DNA of 64,000 nt from NCBI RefSeq assembly GCF_036237275.1, contig NZ_CP108352.1, forward strand, positions 2,294,001 through 2,358,000, in the 5' to 3' direction. Source of the DNA: Streptomyces sp. NBC_01353 (GTDB taxonomy: Bacteria; Actinomycetota; Actinomycetes; Streptomycetales; Streptomycetaceae). The notes under the pieces were generated by a model. The model saw only the letters and a list, made by a program, of their open reading frames with translations, was not told where the DNA came from and made no database searches. How positions within the stretch are numbered: position 1 is the first letter of the stretch; the number at the start of each line of letters is the position of its first letter. Position numbers and translations under genes: made by a program. Below are positions 39,976 to 49,417 of this stretch, piece by piece.

Positions 39976-41373
39976 TCAGCCGGTGACGACGGTCACTTCG
40001 CCGATGCCGAGGGCACGCACCGGCTCCTCGATCTGCGCCGCGTCGCCGACGAGCACGGTGACAAGACGGTCCACCGGGAAGGCGTTCACGACCGCCGCGG
40101 TCGCCTCCACCGTGCCGGTCTCGGCCAGCCGCGCGTACAACTGCGCCTGGAAATCGTCCGGAAGGTGCTGCTCGAGCTGGTCGGCGAGCGTCCCGGCGAC
40201 GGAGGCGGCCGTCTCGTACTTCAGCGGCGCCACACCCACCAGGTTCTGCACGGCCACATCGCGCTCGGCGTCCGTCAGCCCCTCGGCGGCGAGGGTGCGC
40301 AGCACCTTCCACAGGTCGTCAAGTGCAGGGCCGGTGTTGGGCGTGTCGACGGAGCCGCTGATGGCGAGCATCGAGGCTCCGTGGCCCTGGCCGTCGGACC
40401 GCAGCACCTGGCCGAAGGCACGGACGCCGTAGGTGTAGCCCTTCTCCTCGCGCAGGACGCGGTCCAGGCGGGAGGTGAGGGTGCCACCGAGGCAGTACGT
40501 GCCGAGGACCTGGGCCGGCCAGACACGGTCGTGCCGGTCGGCGCCGACGCGCCCGATGAGCAGCTGGGTCTGGACGGCGCCCGGCCGGTCGACGATGACC
40601 ACCCGGCCAATGTCGTCGGCCGTGATCGGAGGGACGGGGCGCGGCGCGGCCGCGTTCCCCGTCCAGGCACCCAGCGACTCGGCGAGGACCTTGTCCAGGT
40701 CCACGTCGGTCAGGTCGCCGACGACGACGGCCGTGGCCGTGGAAGGCCGGACGTACGCCTCGAAGAAGGCGCGGACGGCGGTGGCGTCGATCGCCTCCAC
40801 CGTCTCCTCGGTGCCCTGGCGCGGCCGTGACATGCGCGAAGTGGCCGGGAACAGCTCCTTGGAGAGCTGCTTGGCCGCCCGGCGGGCCGGGTTGGCCGTC
40901 TCGTGCGGGATCTCGTCGAGCCGGTTGCGCACCAGGCGCTCGACCTCGGTGTCGAGGAAGGCCGGCGCGATCAGCGCTTCGGCGAGCAGGCCGAGCGCCT
41001 TGGGCAGCCGGGAGACGGGGACCTCCAGGGAGACCCGTACGCCCGGGTGGTCGGCGTGCGCGTCGAGCGTGGCGCCGCAGCGCTCCAGCTCGGCGGCGAA
41101 CTCCTCGGCGGAGTGCTTGTCCGTGCCCTCGGAGAGGGCGCGGGCCATGATCGTGGCCACGCCGTCCAGGCCCTCGGGCTCGGCGTCCAGCGGGGCGTCG
41201 AGGAAGATCTCGACGGCCACCACCTGCTGCCCGGGGCGGTGGCAGCGCAGCACCGTCAGGCCGTTGTCCAGCGCTCCGCGGTCCGGGGCCGGGAAGGCCC
41301 AGGGCTTGGCGGTGCCCGGCTCCGGCTGCGGGTGGAACGTCATGCTTGTCAAAGACGCGGCAGCGTCGGTCAC
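39976..41373 (-). CDS. M16 peptidase-family protein, non-catalytic partner
   Basis: A 465-residue insulinase-like protein without the HxxEH zinc motif: the corresponding place reads LDGVATIMARAL. The second conserved half is intact (LGGTLTSRLDRVLREEKGYTYGV, the R-Y substrate-binding motif). This matches two-subunit M16B proteases, where one chain has the zinc site and the other the R/Y pair. The GTG start at 41373 overlaps the stop of the catalytic gene by 4 bp (GTGA), so equal amounts are made. Confidence 0.9.
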   Translation of the reverse strand: MTDAAASLTSMTFHPQPEPGTAKPWAFPAPDRGALDNGLTVLRCHRPGQQVVAVEIFLDAPLDAEPEGLDGVATIMARALSEGTDKHSAEEFAAELERCGATLDAHADHPGVRVSLEVPVSRLPKALGLLAEALIAPAFLDTEVERLVRNRLDEIPHETANPARRAAKQLSKELFPATSRMSRPRQGTEETVEAIDATAVRAFFEAYVRPSTATAVVVGDLTDVDLDKVLAESLGAWTGNAAAPRPVPPITADDIGRVVIVDRPGAVQTQLLIGRVGADRHDRVWPAQVLGTYCLGGTLTSRLDRVLREEKGYTYGVRAFGQVLRSDGQGHGASMLAISGSVDTPNTGPALDDLWKVLRTLAAEGLTDAERDVAVQNLVGVAPLKYETAASVAGTLADQLEQHLPDDFQAQLYARLAETGTVEATAAVVNAFPVDRLVTVLVGDAAQIEEPVRALGIGEVTVVTG

Positions 41374-42716
41374 TGGTCCGCTCCCTCTTCCTCGTCGCTG
41401 TCGCTCTGTTCGGTACCGGTCGGCTCGTAGACGAGCACCGCGCGGTTGTCCGGGCGCAGCCGGGCCTTGGCGACCGCCTGCACCTCCTCCGCGGTGACGT
41501 CCAGGACCCGGTGCACGGCGGTGAGGGCGAGCTGCGGGTCGCCGAACAGGACCGCGAAGCGGCACAGTTCGTCGGCCCGGCCCGCGACCGTGCCGAGCCG
41601 GTCCAGCCACTCGCGCTCCAACTGGGCCTGGGCGCGCTCCATCTCCTCGGGCGTCGGGCCCTCGGCGGCGAACCGCGCCAGCTCCTCGTCGACGGCGGCC
41701 TCGATCTCGGGCACCTCAACACCGCCGGACGTCTTGACGTCCAGCCAGCCCAGCGACGGCGCGCCGGCAAGCCGCAGCAGGCCGAATCCAGCCGCCACCG
41801 CCGTGCGGTCGCGACGGACCAGGCGGTTGTGGAGCCGCGAGGACTCGCCCCCACCGAGGACGGTCAGGGCCAGGTCGGCGGCGTCGCACTCGCGCGTGCC
41901 GTCGTGCGGAAGCCGGTAGGAAGCCATCAGGGCGCGGGCCGGGACCTCCTCCTCGACGACCTCGCGCAGCTGCTCGCCGATGGTGTCCGGCAGCGTGCCG
42001 TCGCGCGGCGGCAGCTTGCCGTCGTGCGACGGGATCGAGCCGAAGTACTTCTCGATCCAGGCCAGGGTCTGCGCGGGGTCGATGTCGCCGACGACCGAGA
42101 GCACCGCGTTGTTCGGCGCGTAGTACGTGCGGAAGAAGGACCGCGCGTCCTCGAGGGTGGCCGCGTCCAGGTCGGCCATGGAGCCGATCGGCGTGTGGTG
42201 GTACGGGTGGCCCTCGGGGTACGCGAGGGCGGTGAGCTTCTCGAAGGCCGTGCCGTAGGGCACGTTGTCGTACCGCTGGCGGCGCTCGTTCTTCACGACG
42301 TCCCGCTGGTTCTCCATGGACTCGTCGTCCAGGGCCGCGAGCAGCGAGCCCATGCGGTCCGCCTCCAGCCAGAGCGCCAGCTCCAGCTGGTGGGTGGGCA
42401 TGGTCTCGAAGTAGTTGGTGCGCTCGAAGCTCGTCGTGCCGTTGAGAGAGCCGCCCGCGCCCTGCACCAGCTCGAAGTGGCCGTTGCCGTGGACCTGCTT
42501 CGAGCCCTGGAACATCAGGTGCTCGAAGAGGTGGGCGAGGCCGGTGCGGCCCGCGACCTCGTGGCGCGAGCCGACGTCGTACCAGAGGCAGACCGCGGCG
42601 ACCGGGGTCAGGTGGTCCTCGGAGAGCACCACCCGCAGGCCGTTGGCCAGCCGGTGCTCGGTCGCTGTCAGGCCGCCGGAGCCGGCCTCTGCCGTGGCCG
42701 TGTGACCCATGGGCAT
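41370..42716 (-). CDS. M16 zinc peptidase, catalytic subunit
   Basis: A 448-residue insulinase-family peptidase with the inverted zinc motif HLFEH (H62, E65, H66) and the downstream Glu region [11 protein letters not shown]...E. It likely forms a heterodimer with the following gene product and degrades peptides in a closed chamber. ATG 42716 (MPMGHTA) is chosen because AAGGGA lies six bases upstream; the frame is open further. Divergent from parC, with a 224-bp control region between. Confidence 0.92.
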   Translation of the reverse strand: MPMGHTATAEAGSGGLTATEHRLANGLRVVLSEDHLTPVAAVCLWYDVGSRHEVAGRTGLAHLFEHLMFQGSKQVHGNGHFELVQGAGGSLNGTTSFERTNYFETMPTHQLELALWLEADRMGSLLAALDDESMENQRDVVKNERRQRYDNVPYGTAFEKLTALAYPEGHPYHHTPIGSMADLDAATLEDARSFFRTYYAPNNAVLSVVGDIDPAQTLAWIEKYFGSIPSHDGKLPPRDGTLPDTIGEQLREVVEEEVPARALMASYRLPHDGTRECDAADLALTVLGGGESSRLHNRLVRRDRTAVAAGFGLLRLAGAPSLGWLDVKTSGGVEVPEIEAAVDEELARFAAEGPTPEEMERAQAQLEREWLDRLGTVAGRADELCRFAVLFGDPQLALTAVHRVLDVTAEEVQAVAKARLRPDNRAVLVYEPTGTEQSDSDEEEGADQ

Positions 42717-42940
42717 GTACGTCCCTTCGATCGCGATATGGAAAAGTCCTGCCACCCTATGCAAGCGCACTGACACCTGGCGAAGTTCCCGCAGGTTCGA
42801 GGCGTCCCTCTTCCGGGTCGCAGGGGCGTCGCGGACGGCTGACAACGGGCCGTACCCGGGTCGCGGTCGGCGTTGTCGGTGGGACGGTCCACAATGGTCC
42901 GCGTCAGATCAACCTTGTTGGTGAAGGAGCCGCAGCCGCG

Positions 42941-45397
42941 ATGGCCCGCCGCAGCACGAAGACACCGCCGCCGGAAGACGCGTTCGAGGAGAGGATCCTC
43001 GACATCGACGTCGTCGACGAGATGCAGGGCTCCTTCCTCGAGTACGCGTACTCGGTGATCTACTCCCGCGCGCTGCCCGACGCCCGGGACGGCATGAAGC
43101 CGGTGCAGCGCCGCATCGTCTACCAGATGAACGAGATGGGCCTGCGCCCCGACCGCGGCTATGTGAAGTGCGCGCGCGTCGTCGGCGAGGTCATGGGCAA
43201 GCTGCACCCGCACGGCGACTCGTCGATCTACGACGCGATGGTCCGGATGGCGCAGCCCTTCTCCATGCGGCTGCCCCTCGTCGACGGCCACGGCAACTTC
43301 GGCTCCCTCGGCAACGACGACCCGCCGGCCGCCATGCGGTACACCGAGTCGAAGATGGCCGCAGCGGCGCTGATGATGACCGAGTCGATCGACGAGGACA
43401 CCGTCGATTTCTCACCGAACTACGACGGCCAGGAGCAGGAGCCCGTCGCGCTCCCCGCGGCGTATCCGAACCTGCTGGTCAACGGCGCGTCCGGAATCGC
43501 CGTCGGCATGGCGACGAACATGCCGCCGCACAACCTGGGCGAGGTCATCGCGGCCGCCCGGCACCTGATCCGGCACCCGAACGCGGACCTCGAGGCGCTG
43601 ATGCGCTTCGTGCCCGGCCCCGACCTCCCCACGGGCGGCCGGATCGTCGGCCTGTCCGGCATCAAGGACGCGTACGAGAACGGCCGAGGCACGTTCAAGA
43701 TCCGCGCCACGACGACGGTGGAGACCGTGACGGCCCGCCGCAAGGGCATCGTCGTCACCGAGCTGCCCTTCACGGTCGGCCCGGAGAAGGTCATCTCCAA
43801 GATCAAGGATCTGGTCGGCTCCAAGAAGCTGCAGGGCATCGCGGACGTCAAGGACCTCACCGACCGCAGCCACGGTCTGCGCCTGGTCATCGAGGTCAAG
43901 AACGGCTTCGTGCCGGAGGCGGTCCTGGAGCAGCTCTACAAGCTGACGCCGATGGAGGAGTCCTTCGGCATCAACAACGTGGCACTGGTCGACGGCCAGC
44001 CGCTCACGCTGGGCCTCAAGGAGCTCCTCGAGGTCTATCTCGACCACCGCTTCGACGTGGTGCGCCGCCGCTCCGAGTTCCGCCGCGGCAAGAAGCGCGA
44101 CCGGCTGCACCTGGTCGAGGGTCTGCTCGTCGCGCTGCTCGACATCGACGAGGTCATCCGCCTCATCCGCTCCAGCGAGAACTCGGCGCAGGCCAAGGAG
44201 CGCCTGATCGAGCACTTCTCGCTGAGCGAGGTCCAGACGCAGTACATCCTGGACACCCCCCTGCGCCGGCTCACCAAGTTCGACCGGATCGAGCTGGAGA
44301 CCGAGCGCGACCGGCTCAACGGCGAGATCGACGAGCTGACCGGGATCCTGGATTCCGACAACGAGCTGCGCAAGCTGGTCTCGGCCGAACTGGCCGCGGT
44401 GGCGAAGAAGTTCGGCACCGACCGGCGTACGGTCCTGCTGGAGTCGGCGGGCGCGCCGATCGCCGCCGCGTCCCTCGAGGTCGCGGACGACCCCTGCCGG
44501 GTCCTGCTGTCCTCCACGGGCCTCCTGGCCCGTACGGCGACGGAGGAGATCCCCGCCGCCGAGGAAGGCAGGCGCGCCAAGCACGACGTGATCGTCTCCG
44601 TGGTTCCGGCGACGCAGCGCGGCGACGTCGGCGCGGTGACCTCCGCCGGACGGCTGCTGCGGATCGCGGTGATCGACCTGCCGCAGCTGCCGAACACGGC
44701 CGCCGCGCCGAACCTGGCGGGCGGGGCACCGCTGGCGGAGTTCCTCACGCTGGAGGACGACGAGACGGTGGTCTGCCTGACCACGCTCGAGGAGTCCTCG
44801 CCGGGCCTTGCGCTCGGCACCCTGCAGGGCGTCGTGAAGCGTGTCGTGCCGGACTATCCGGCGAACAAGGAGGAGTTGGAGGTCATCACCCTCAAGGACG
44901 GTGACCGGATCATCGGCGCGACCGAGCTGCGCACGGGCGAGGAGGACCTGATCTTCATCACGTCCGACGCCCAGCTCCTGCGCTACCAGGCGTCGCAGGT
45001 ACGGCCCCAGGGCCGCCCCGCGGGCGGCATGGCGGGCATCAAGCTGACCGCGGGCGCCGAGGTCATCTCGTTCACGGCCGTGGACCCGGCGGCGGACGCG
45101 GTGGTGTTCACGATCGCGGGCTCCACGGGCACGCTGGACGACTCGGCCGGTACGTCGGCGAAGCTGACGCCGTTCGACCAGTACCCCCGCAAGGGCCGTG
45201 CCACGGGCGGCGTGCGCTGCCAGCGCTTCCTGAAGGGCGAGGACGTGCTCATCCTGGCCTGGGCGGGCGCGACCCCGGCGTTCGCCGCGCAGAAGACCGG
45301 CACCCCGGTGGAGCTGCCCGAGATCGACCCACGCCGTGACGGCTCGGGCACCCCGCTGCCGAAGCCGGTCGCGGTCCTGGCGGGCCCGGCGAGCTAG
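42941..45397 (+). CDS. parC: DNA topoisomerase IV subunit A
   Basis: An 818-residue type IIA topoisomerase subunit that cuts and rejoins DNA; with ParE it decatenates daughter chromosomes. The catalytic Tyr is Y134 ([10 protein letters not shown]), and the quinolone region [12 protein letters not shown] (89-100) has Ser at the usual resistance positions. The C-terminal beta-pinwheel lacks the strict GyrA box (QRRGGKG), supporting ParC rather than GyrA. ATG 42941, preceded by GAAGGAG. The TAG stop lies at the CTAG end of an inverted-repeat element. parE is 8.3 kb away on the other strand, as in S. coelicolor. Confidence 0.95.
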   Translation: MARRSTKTPPPEDAFEERILDIDVVDEMQGSFLEYAYSVIYSRALPDARDGMKPVQRRIVYQMNEMGLRPDRGYVKCARVVGEVMGKLHPHGDSSIYDAMVRMAQPFSMRLPLVDGHGNFGSLGNDDPPAAMRYTESKMAAAALMMTESIDEDTVDFSPNYDGQEQEPVALPAAYPNLLVNGASGIAVGMATNMPPHNLGEVIAAARHLIRHPNADLEALMRFVPGPDLPTGGRIVGLSGIKDAYENGRGTFKIRATTTVETVTARRKGIVVTELPFTVGPEKVISKIKDLVGSKKLQGIADVKDLTDRSHGLRLVIEVKNGFVPEAVLEQLYKLTPMEESFGINNVALVDGQPLTLGLKELLEVYLDHRFDVVRRRSEFRRGKKRDRLHLVEGLLVALLDIDEVIRLIRSSENSAQAKERLIEHFSLSEVQTQYILDTPLRRLTKFDRIELETERDRLNGEIDELTGILDSDNELRKLVSAELAAVAKKFGTDRRTVLLESAGAPIAAASLEVADDPCRVLLSSTGLLARTATEEIPAAEEGRRAKHDVIVSVVPATQRGDVGAVTSAGRLLRIAVIDLPQLPNTAAAPNLAGGAPLAEFLTLEDDETVVCLTTLEESSPGLALGTLQGVVKRVVPDYPANKEELEVITLKDGDRIIGATELRTGEEDLIFITSDAQLLRYQASQVRPQGRPAGGMAGIKLTAGAEVISFTAVDPAADAVVFTIAGSTGTLDDSAGTSAKLTPFDQYPRKGRATGGVRCQRFLKGEDVLILAWAGATPAFAAQKTGTPVELPEIDPRRDGSGTPLPKPVAVLAGPAS

Positions 45398-45562
45398 GGG
45401 GTGTCCGGCGGATCAGGGCCGGATAGGACGCGGCGTCTGGTGCGGTGCATCGCAAGGCGCCGGAATGACCTAATAGCGGAGCTATTCGGGCGTTTCGGCA
45501 ACGCGGCGAGGTGCCGTGCCAGGCGCCGCGGCCCCGGCCATGATCCGCCGGACACCCCCTAG
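45394..45562. mobile_element. MITE-like inverted-repeat element, copy 2
   Basis: 169 bp with perfect 22-bp inverted ends reading CTAGGGGGTGTCCGGCGGAT then CA, extending to ~29 bp with one mismatch. The outer CTAG at each end supplies the TAG stop of parC (45395-45397) on the left and the TAG stop of the CobW gene (45561-45559, minus strand) on the right. The interior shares words with copy 1 (19738-19881) and adds a small hairpin AATAGCGGAGCTATT. No coding capacity. CTAG may be the duplicated target. Confidence 0.75.
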
Positions 45563-46623
45563 AGCTCCGGAGCAGCCGTGTCGTCCGTCACGTCCGGCTG
45601 CTGTACGTATCGCAGGACGCCCCACATGCTGTGCTCGTCGGGGGCGTCCTGCGGGCCGTTCACGCGGCAGCCGTCGAGCTCCTTGCACAGGGCGTCGCCG
45701 TCGACGCCCGAGCCGATGAGGACGAGCTGGGTGAGCCGTTCCGCGCCGGCCGGCCAGGGCTCGGGGTAGAAGCGCAGGAACCTGCCGACAGCGTGCACGG
45801 AGTAGCGGTTGTCGGGGTCGGCGGCGCCGAAGTCGACAAATCCCTTGATGCGGTAGAGACCCTCCGGGCGGGAGTCCAGGAACTCCATCAGCCTGCGCGG
45901 GTGCAGTGCGGTGTCCGAGGCCAGGGAGAGGGTCTCGTAGACGGCATGCGGATGGTCGTGGTCCTCGTCGGGATCTCCGTAGAGCAGGTCCTCGATGGAC
46001 ATCTGCCCCTCGATCTCGCCGTCGGGCACCACCCGGTCGAAGAGAAGCTCGGGGTCGACGCGTCCGTGCGCGGCGCGGACCACCGCGGCGGGTGCGGCGA
46101 GCCCGCTGACGGCGGCATGGACGGCGGCCAGCTCCCGCTCCCCCACCCGGTCGGCCTTGTTGACCACGACGAGGTCGGCCAGGGCGAGATGCCGGTCCGT
46201 CTCGGGGTGCCGCGCACGCGTGGCGGAGAACTCGGCGGCGTCGACGACCTGCACGAGCCCGCCGTACACGATCCGCTCGTTCTCACTGGCGAGCACCATC
46301 CGCACCAGCTCCTGGGGCTCCGCGAGCCCGCTCGCCTCGATCACGATCACATCGAGGCGCAGCTCGGGCCGGGTGAGCACCTCCAGGTACTCGTCCAGCT
46401 CGCTCACGTCGACGGCGCAGCACAGGCATCCGTTGCCGAGCGAGACGGTGGACCCGACCTGTCCGGCGACGGTCATGGCGTCGATCCCGATGTCACCGAA
46501 GTCGTTGACCATGACCCCGATCCGGGTGCCCCGGGCACTGCGCAGCAGATGGTTGAGCAACGTCGTCTTCCCCGATCCGAGAAACCCGGAGAGGACGACG
46601 ACGGGGATCTGCTGCTTGCTCAA
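45559..46623 (-). CDS. CobW/COG0523 family GTPase (metal chaperone type)
   Basis: A 354-residue G3E GTPase. Walker A is GFLGSGKTT (13-21), the metal-binding CXCC is GNGCLCC (C66, C68, C69), the base-recognition motif is VVNKAD, and a His/Asp cluster DPDEDHDHPHA (~240) is a likely zinc-binding loop. The CobW_C domain ends the protein. Such proteins deliver zinc or other metals to client enzymes under starvation. TTG 46623 is the start, with GGAGGGG eight bases upstream. I found no Zur-type box before it. Its stop codon belongs to the adjacent repeat element. Confidence 0.9.
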   Translation of the reverse strand: MSKQQIPVVVLSGFLGSGKTTLLNHLLRSARGTRIGVMVNDFGDIGIDAMTVAGQVGSTVSLGNGCLCCAVDVSELDEYLEVLTRPELRLDVIVIEASGLAEPQELVRMVLASENERIVYGGLVQVVDAAEFSATRARHPETDRHLALADLVVVNKADRVGERELAAVHAAVSGLAAPAAVVRAAHGRVDPELLFDRVVPDGEIEGQMSIEDLLYGDPDEDHDHPHAVYETLSLASDTALHPRRLMEFLDSRPEGLYRIKGFVDFGAADPDNRYSVHAVGRFLRFYPEPWPAGAERLTQLVLIGSGVDGDALCKELDGCRVNGPQDAPDEHSMWGVLRYVQQPDVTDDTAAPEL

Positions 46624-47045
46624 GGGAAAACCCCTCCGACGACTCGACACACACCAAAGCCCCCAGAATAGGCAAGCCCCCGACGGCCCCGGCACCCACA
46701 CAGCCACGCACCCGGGCGGCCGGCCGGGAAACGCGCACCTCATTCCGCCGCGAGCCCGAGGAGCGCCGCACGGGGAGCACCCGACGCTTCCCGCAGGGGT
46801 CCCTTCGCCCGCGTCGCGAAGCCGTCGCACGCGGCGCCCGCAGCCGCCGACGGCGCCACCACCCACGGGGCGGCCCGCATCTCTGCTCTCTTAGCCGCCT
46901 GGGTTGTGCGGGTGGGAACCCCCAGCCCGGCCGGGCGCCCTCCCACCGGCCCGCGGCCGAGCCACCCACCCCCGGCCCCACGACCCGCCCCCGGCCGGCC
47001 CCGCACATTTCCGGTCCCAGCCCCCCTCCCCGTACCGTTCCTGCC
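46624..47045. other. Divergent control region, CobW gene / sensor kinase
   Basis: 422 bp with extremely C-rich stretches near the right end. A frame (46740-46900) is open but shows no family likeness and is rejected as a gene. Promoters of both flanking genes are expected here; no Zur-like palindrome is seen. Confidence 0.4.
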
Positions 47046-48722
47046 ATGAGCCCCGCACCGACCACCCCCACGCGACGCAGGCGGTTCGGCTGGCCGCAGC
47101 GGGTCTTCTCGCAGGTCCTCCTCATGCAGCTGGCCGTCGCGACCGGCGTCACGGTGCTGGCCACCGGCCTCTTCCTCGCCCCCCTCAGCGCCCAGCTCGA
47201 CGACCAGGCCATGCGCCGCGCCCTCGCCATCGCCGAGACGACCGCCTCCCCTCAGGTCGCCGCCGCGCTGAAGGGCTCCGCGCCCTCCGCCCAAGGCCCC
47301 GTACAGGCGGAGGCCGAGCGGATCCGGCAGTCCACCGGTGCCGAATACGTCGTCGTCATGGACACCCGCGGCGTGCGCTGGTCCCACACCGACCCCGCGC
47401 AGATCGGCCGGCGCGTCTCCACGGACCCCAGCGAGGCGCTCGCCGGGCGCGAGGTCATGGAGATCGACAGCGGCACCCTGGGCCGCTCCGCGCGCGGCAA
47501 GGCCCCCTTGCGCAACCCCGACGGGACGATCGTCGGCGCGGTGTCCGTCGGCATCGAGTACGACAGCGTCCAGGACCGCCTGCTCGGCGCGATCCCGGGA
47601 CTCCTCGCGTACGCCGGCGGCGCCCTGGCGGCCGGCGCCCTCGCCGCGTATCTGATCTCCCGCAGGCTCCAGCGGCGGACCCACGACCTGGCGTTCTCCG
47701 ACATCTCCGCGCTGCTCGCGGAGCGCGAGGCCATGCTCCACGGCATCCGCGAGGGCGTCGTCGCTCTCGACCGCACGGGGCGCGTGCGCCTGATGAACGA
47801 CGAGGCCCAGCGCCTCCTCGGGATCGGCCCGGAGGCCACCGGCCGGCCGCTGGAGGACGCCCTTGGTCCCGGCCGCACGGCCGATGTGCTGGCCGGGCGG
47901 GTCACGGGAGAGGACCTGGTGACCGTCCGCGGCCACCGCGTCCTCATCGCCAACCGGATGCCGACGGACGACGGCGGCGCCGTGGCGACCCTGCGCGACC
48001 GCACCGAGCTGGAGCGGCTCGGGCGCGAGCTGGACTCCACCCGCGGCCTGATCGACGCCCTGCGCGCCCAGGACCACGAGCACGCCAACCGGCTGCACAC
48101 CCTTCTGGGCCTCCTCGAGCTGGAGATGCACGAGGAGGCGGTCGAGTTCGTCACCGAGGTCGTCGGCGTCCACCGGGCCACCGCCGAGCAGGTCACGGAG
48201 AAGGTTCACGACCCGCTGCTCGCCGCGCTGCTGGTCGGCAAGGCCACGGTCGCCGCGGAGCGGGGCGTGTCGTTGCGGATCTCGTCCGACTCGCTGCTCC
48301 CCGACCGTCTGGTGGACCCGCGCGAACTGGTCACCGTCGTCGGCAACCTCGTCGACAACGCCCTGGACGCCGCCGCGGGCACCGCCGAACCACGCGTCGA
48401 GATCGCGCTGCGGGCCGAGGGACGCACCGCCGTCCTGCGCGTCACCGACAGCGGCCCGGGCGTCCCGGACGACCACCGCGAACTGATCTTCACCGAGGGC
48501 TGGACCACGAAGGAGCTGCCGTCGCACGGCAAGCGGGGCCTGGGCCTGGCTCTGGTCCGCCGGCTCGCCGAGCGCCGGGGCGGCAGCGCGCGGGTCGCCG
48601 ACGGGCCGGACGGGGGCGCCGAGTTCACCGTCGTGCTCCCGGAGGCACTCGGCGAGCCGGAGCCGGAGCCCGAATCGGCGCCGGAGCCCGCCATGGCCCG
48701 GGCGAGCGAGGAGCCGCGATGA
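47046..48722 (+). CDS. CitA/DcuS-family sensor histidine kinase
   Basis: A 558-residue membrane kinase with TM1 (~24-45), an extracytoplasmic PASTA-free PAS/Cache-type sensor (~46-180; VVMDTRGVRWSHTDPAQIG and GTIVGAVSVGIEY are the family motifs), TM2 (~183-205), a cytosolic PAS domain (~215-325) and a SpoOB-type H-box RAQDHEHANRLHTL with H344, then the ATPase domain (NLVDNALDAA, GLGLALVRR). This group senses C4-dicarboxylates or citrate. The stop overlaps the regulator start by 4 bp. The C-terminal tail is Glu/Pro-rich. Confidence 0.92.
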   Translation: MSPAPTTPTRRRRFGWPQRVFSQVLLMQLAVATGVTVLATGLFLAPLSAQLDDQAMRRALAIAETTASPQVAAALKGSAPSAQGPVQAEAERIRQSTGAEYVVVMDTRGVRWSHTDPAQIGRRVSTDPSEALAGREVMEIDSGTLGRSARGKAPLRNPDGTIVGAVSVGIEYDSVQDRLLGAIPGLLAYAGGALAAGALAAYLISRRLQRRTHDLAFSDISALLAEREAMLHGIREGVVALDRTGRVRLMNDEAQRLLGIGPEATGRPLEDALGPGRTADVLAGRVTGEDLVTVRGHRVLIANRMPTDDGGAVATLRDRTELERLGRELDSTRGLIDALRAQDHEHANRLHTLLGLLELEMHEEAVEFVTEVVGVHRATAEQVTEKVHDPLLAALLVGKATVAAERGVSLRISSDSLLPDRLVDPRELVTVVGNLVDNALDAAAGTAEPRVEIALRAEGRTAVLRVTDSGPGVPDDHRELIFTEGWTTKELPSHGKRGLGLALVRRLAERRGGSARVADGPDGGAEFTVVLPEALGEPEPEPESAPEPAMARASEEPR

Positions 48723-49402
48723 TCGACGTACTGGTCGTGGACGACGACGTACGCGTCGCGCAGATCAACGCGGCCTATGTGACGAAGATGCCCGGGTTCC
48801 GCGTCGTCGCCACCGCCCACTCGACCGCGGAGGCGATCACCCGCCTCGGTGAGGTCCCGGTCGACCTCATCCTGCTCGACCACTACCTGCCGGACGAGAA
48901 CGGCCTCGCGGTCGTACGGGAGCTGCGCCGGCAGGGCCATCAGACCGACGTGATCATGGTCACCGCGGCGCGCGACGTGGCGACGGTCCAGGCGGCGATG
49001 CGCCACGGCGCGCTCCAGTACCTGGTCAAGCCGTTCACGTTCGCCGGGCTGCGCGCCAAGCTTGAGGCGTACGCCGCCCTGCGCCACACCCTCGACGGGG
49101 GCGGCGAGGCCGAGCAGGCGGAGGTGGACCGGATCTTCGGCGCCCTGTCGGCGGGCGCGGCCGAGCCCGCACTGCCGAAGGGCCACTCCCCCACCACCGC
49201 CGAGCTCGTACGACAGGTGCTGCTCGCCGCCGACGGAGCCCTGTCCGCTCAGGAGATCGCCGAGCGGGCCGGGGTGAGCCGGCAGACCGCCCAGCGCTAT
49301 CTCAAACTGCTCGAACGTACCGGGCGCGTACGCCTCTCGCTGAAGTACGGCGAGACGGGCCGACCCGAGCACCGCTACGTCTGGACCCCGGCGGCCCGCT
49401 GA
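48719..49402 (+). CDS. CitB/DcuR-family response regulator
   Basis: A 227-residue regulator with receiver D54 (ILLDHYLPDENG) and K105-type lysine in LVKPFTF, then a helix-turn-helix (SAQEIAERAGVSRQTAQRYL) of the CitB kind. Overlaps the kinase stop (ATGA), so co-translated with it. Targets are probably transport or catabolism genes for organic acids; the convergent acetate-type symporter just downstream (16 bp apart) is a candidate but is on the other strand with its own regulators. Confidence 0.93.
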   Translation: MIDVLVVDDDVRVAQINAAYVTKMPGFRVVATAHSTAEAITRLGEVPVDLILLDHYLPDENGLAVVRELRRQGHQTDVIMVTAARDVATVQAAMRHGALQYLVKPFTFAGLRAKLEAYAALRHTLDGGGEAEQAEVDRIFGALSAGAAEPALPKGHSPTTAELVRQVLLAADGALSAQEIAERAGVSRQTAQRYLKLLERTGRVRLSLKYGETGRPEHRYVWTPAAR

Positions 49403-49417
49403 ACTCCCGCCCGGGGC

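Noticed and set aside
45394-45562. Reading the element as an ordinary transcription terminator
   Set aside because: The ends pair over 29 bp but the 110-bp interior, the second copy elsewhere and the CTAG boundaries fit an element better; termination could still be a side effect.
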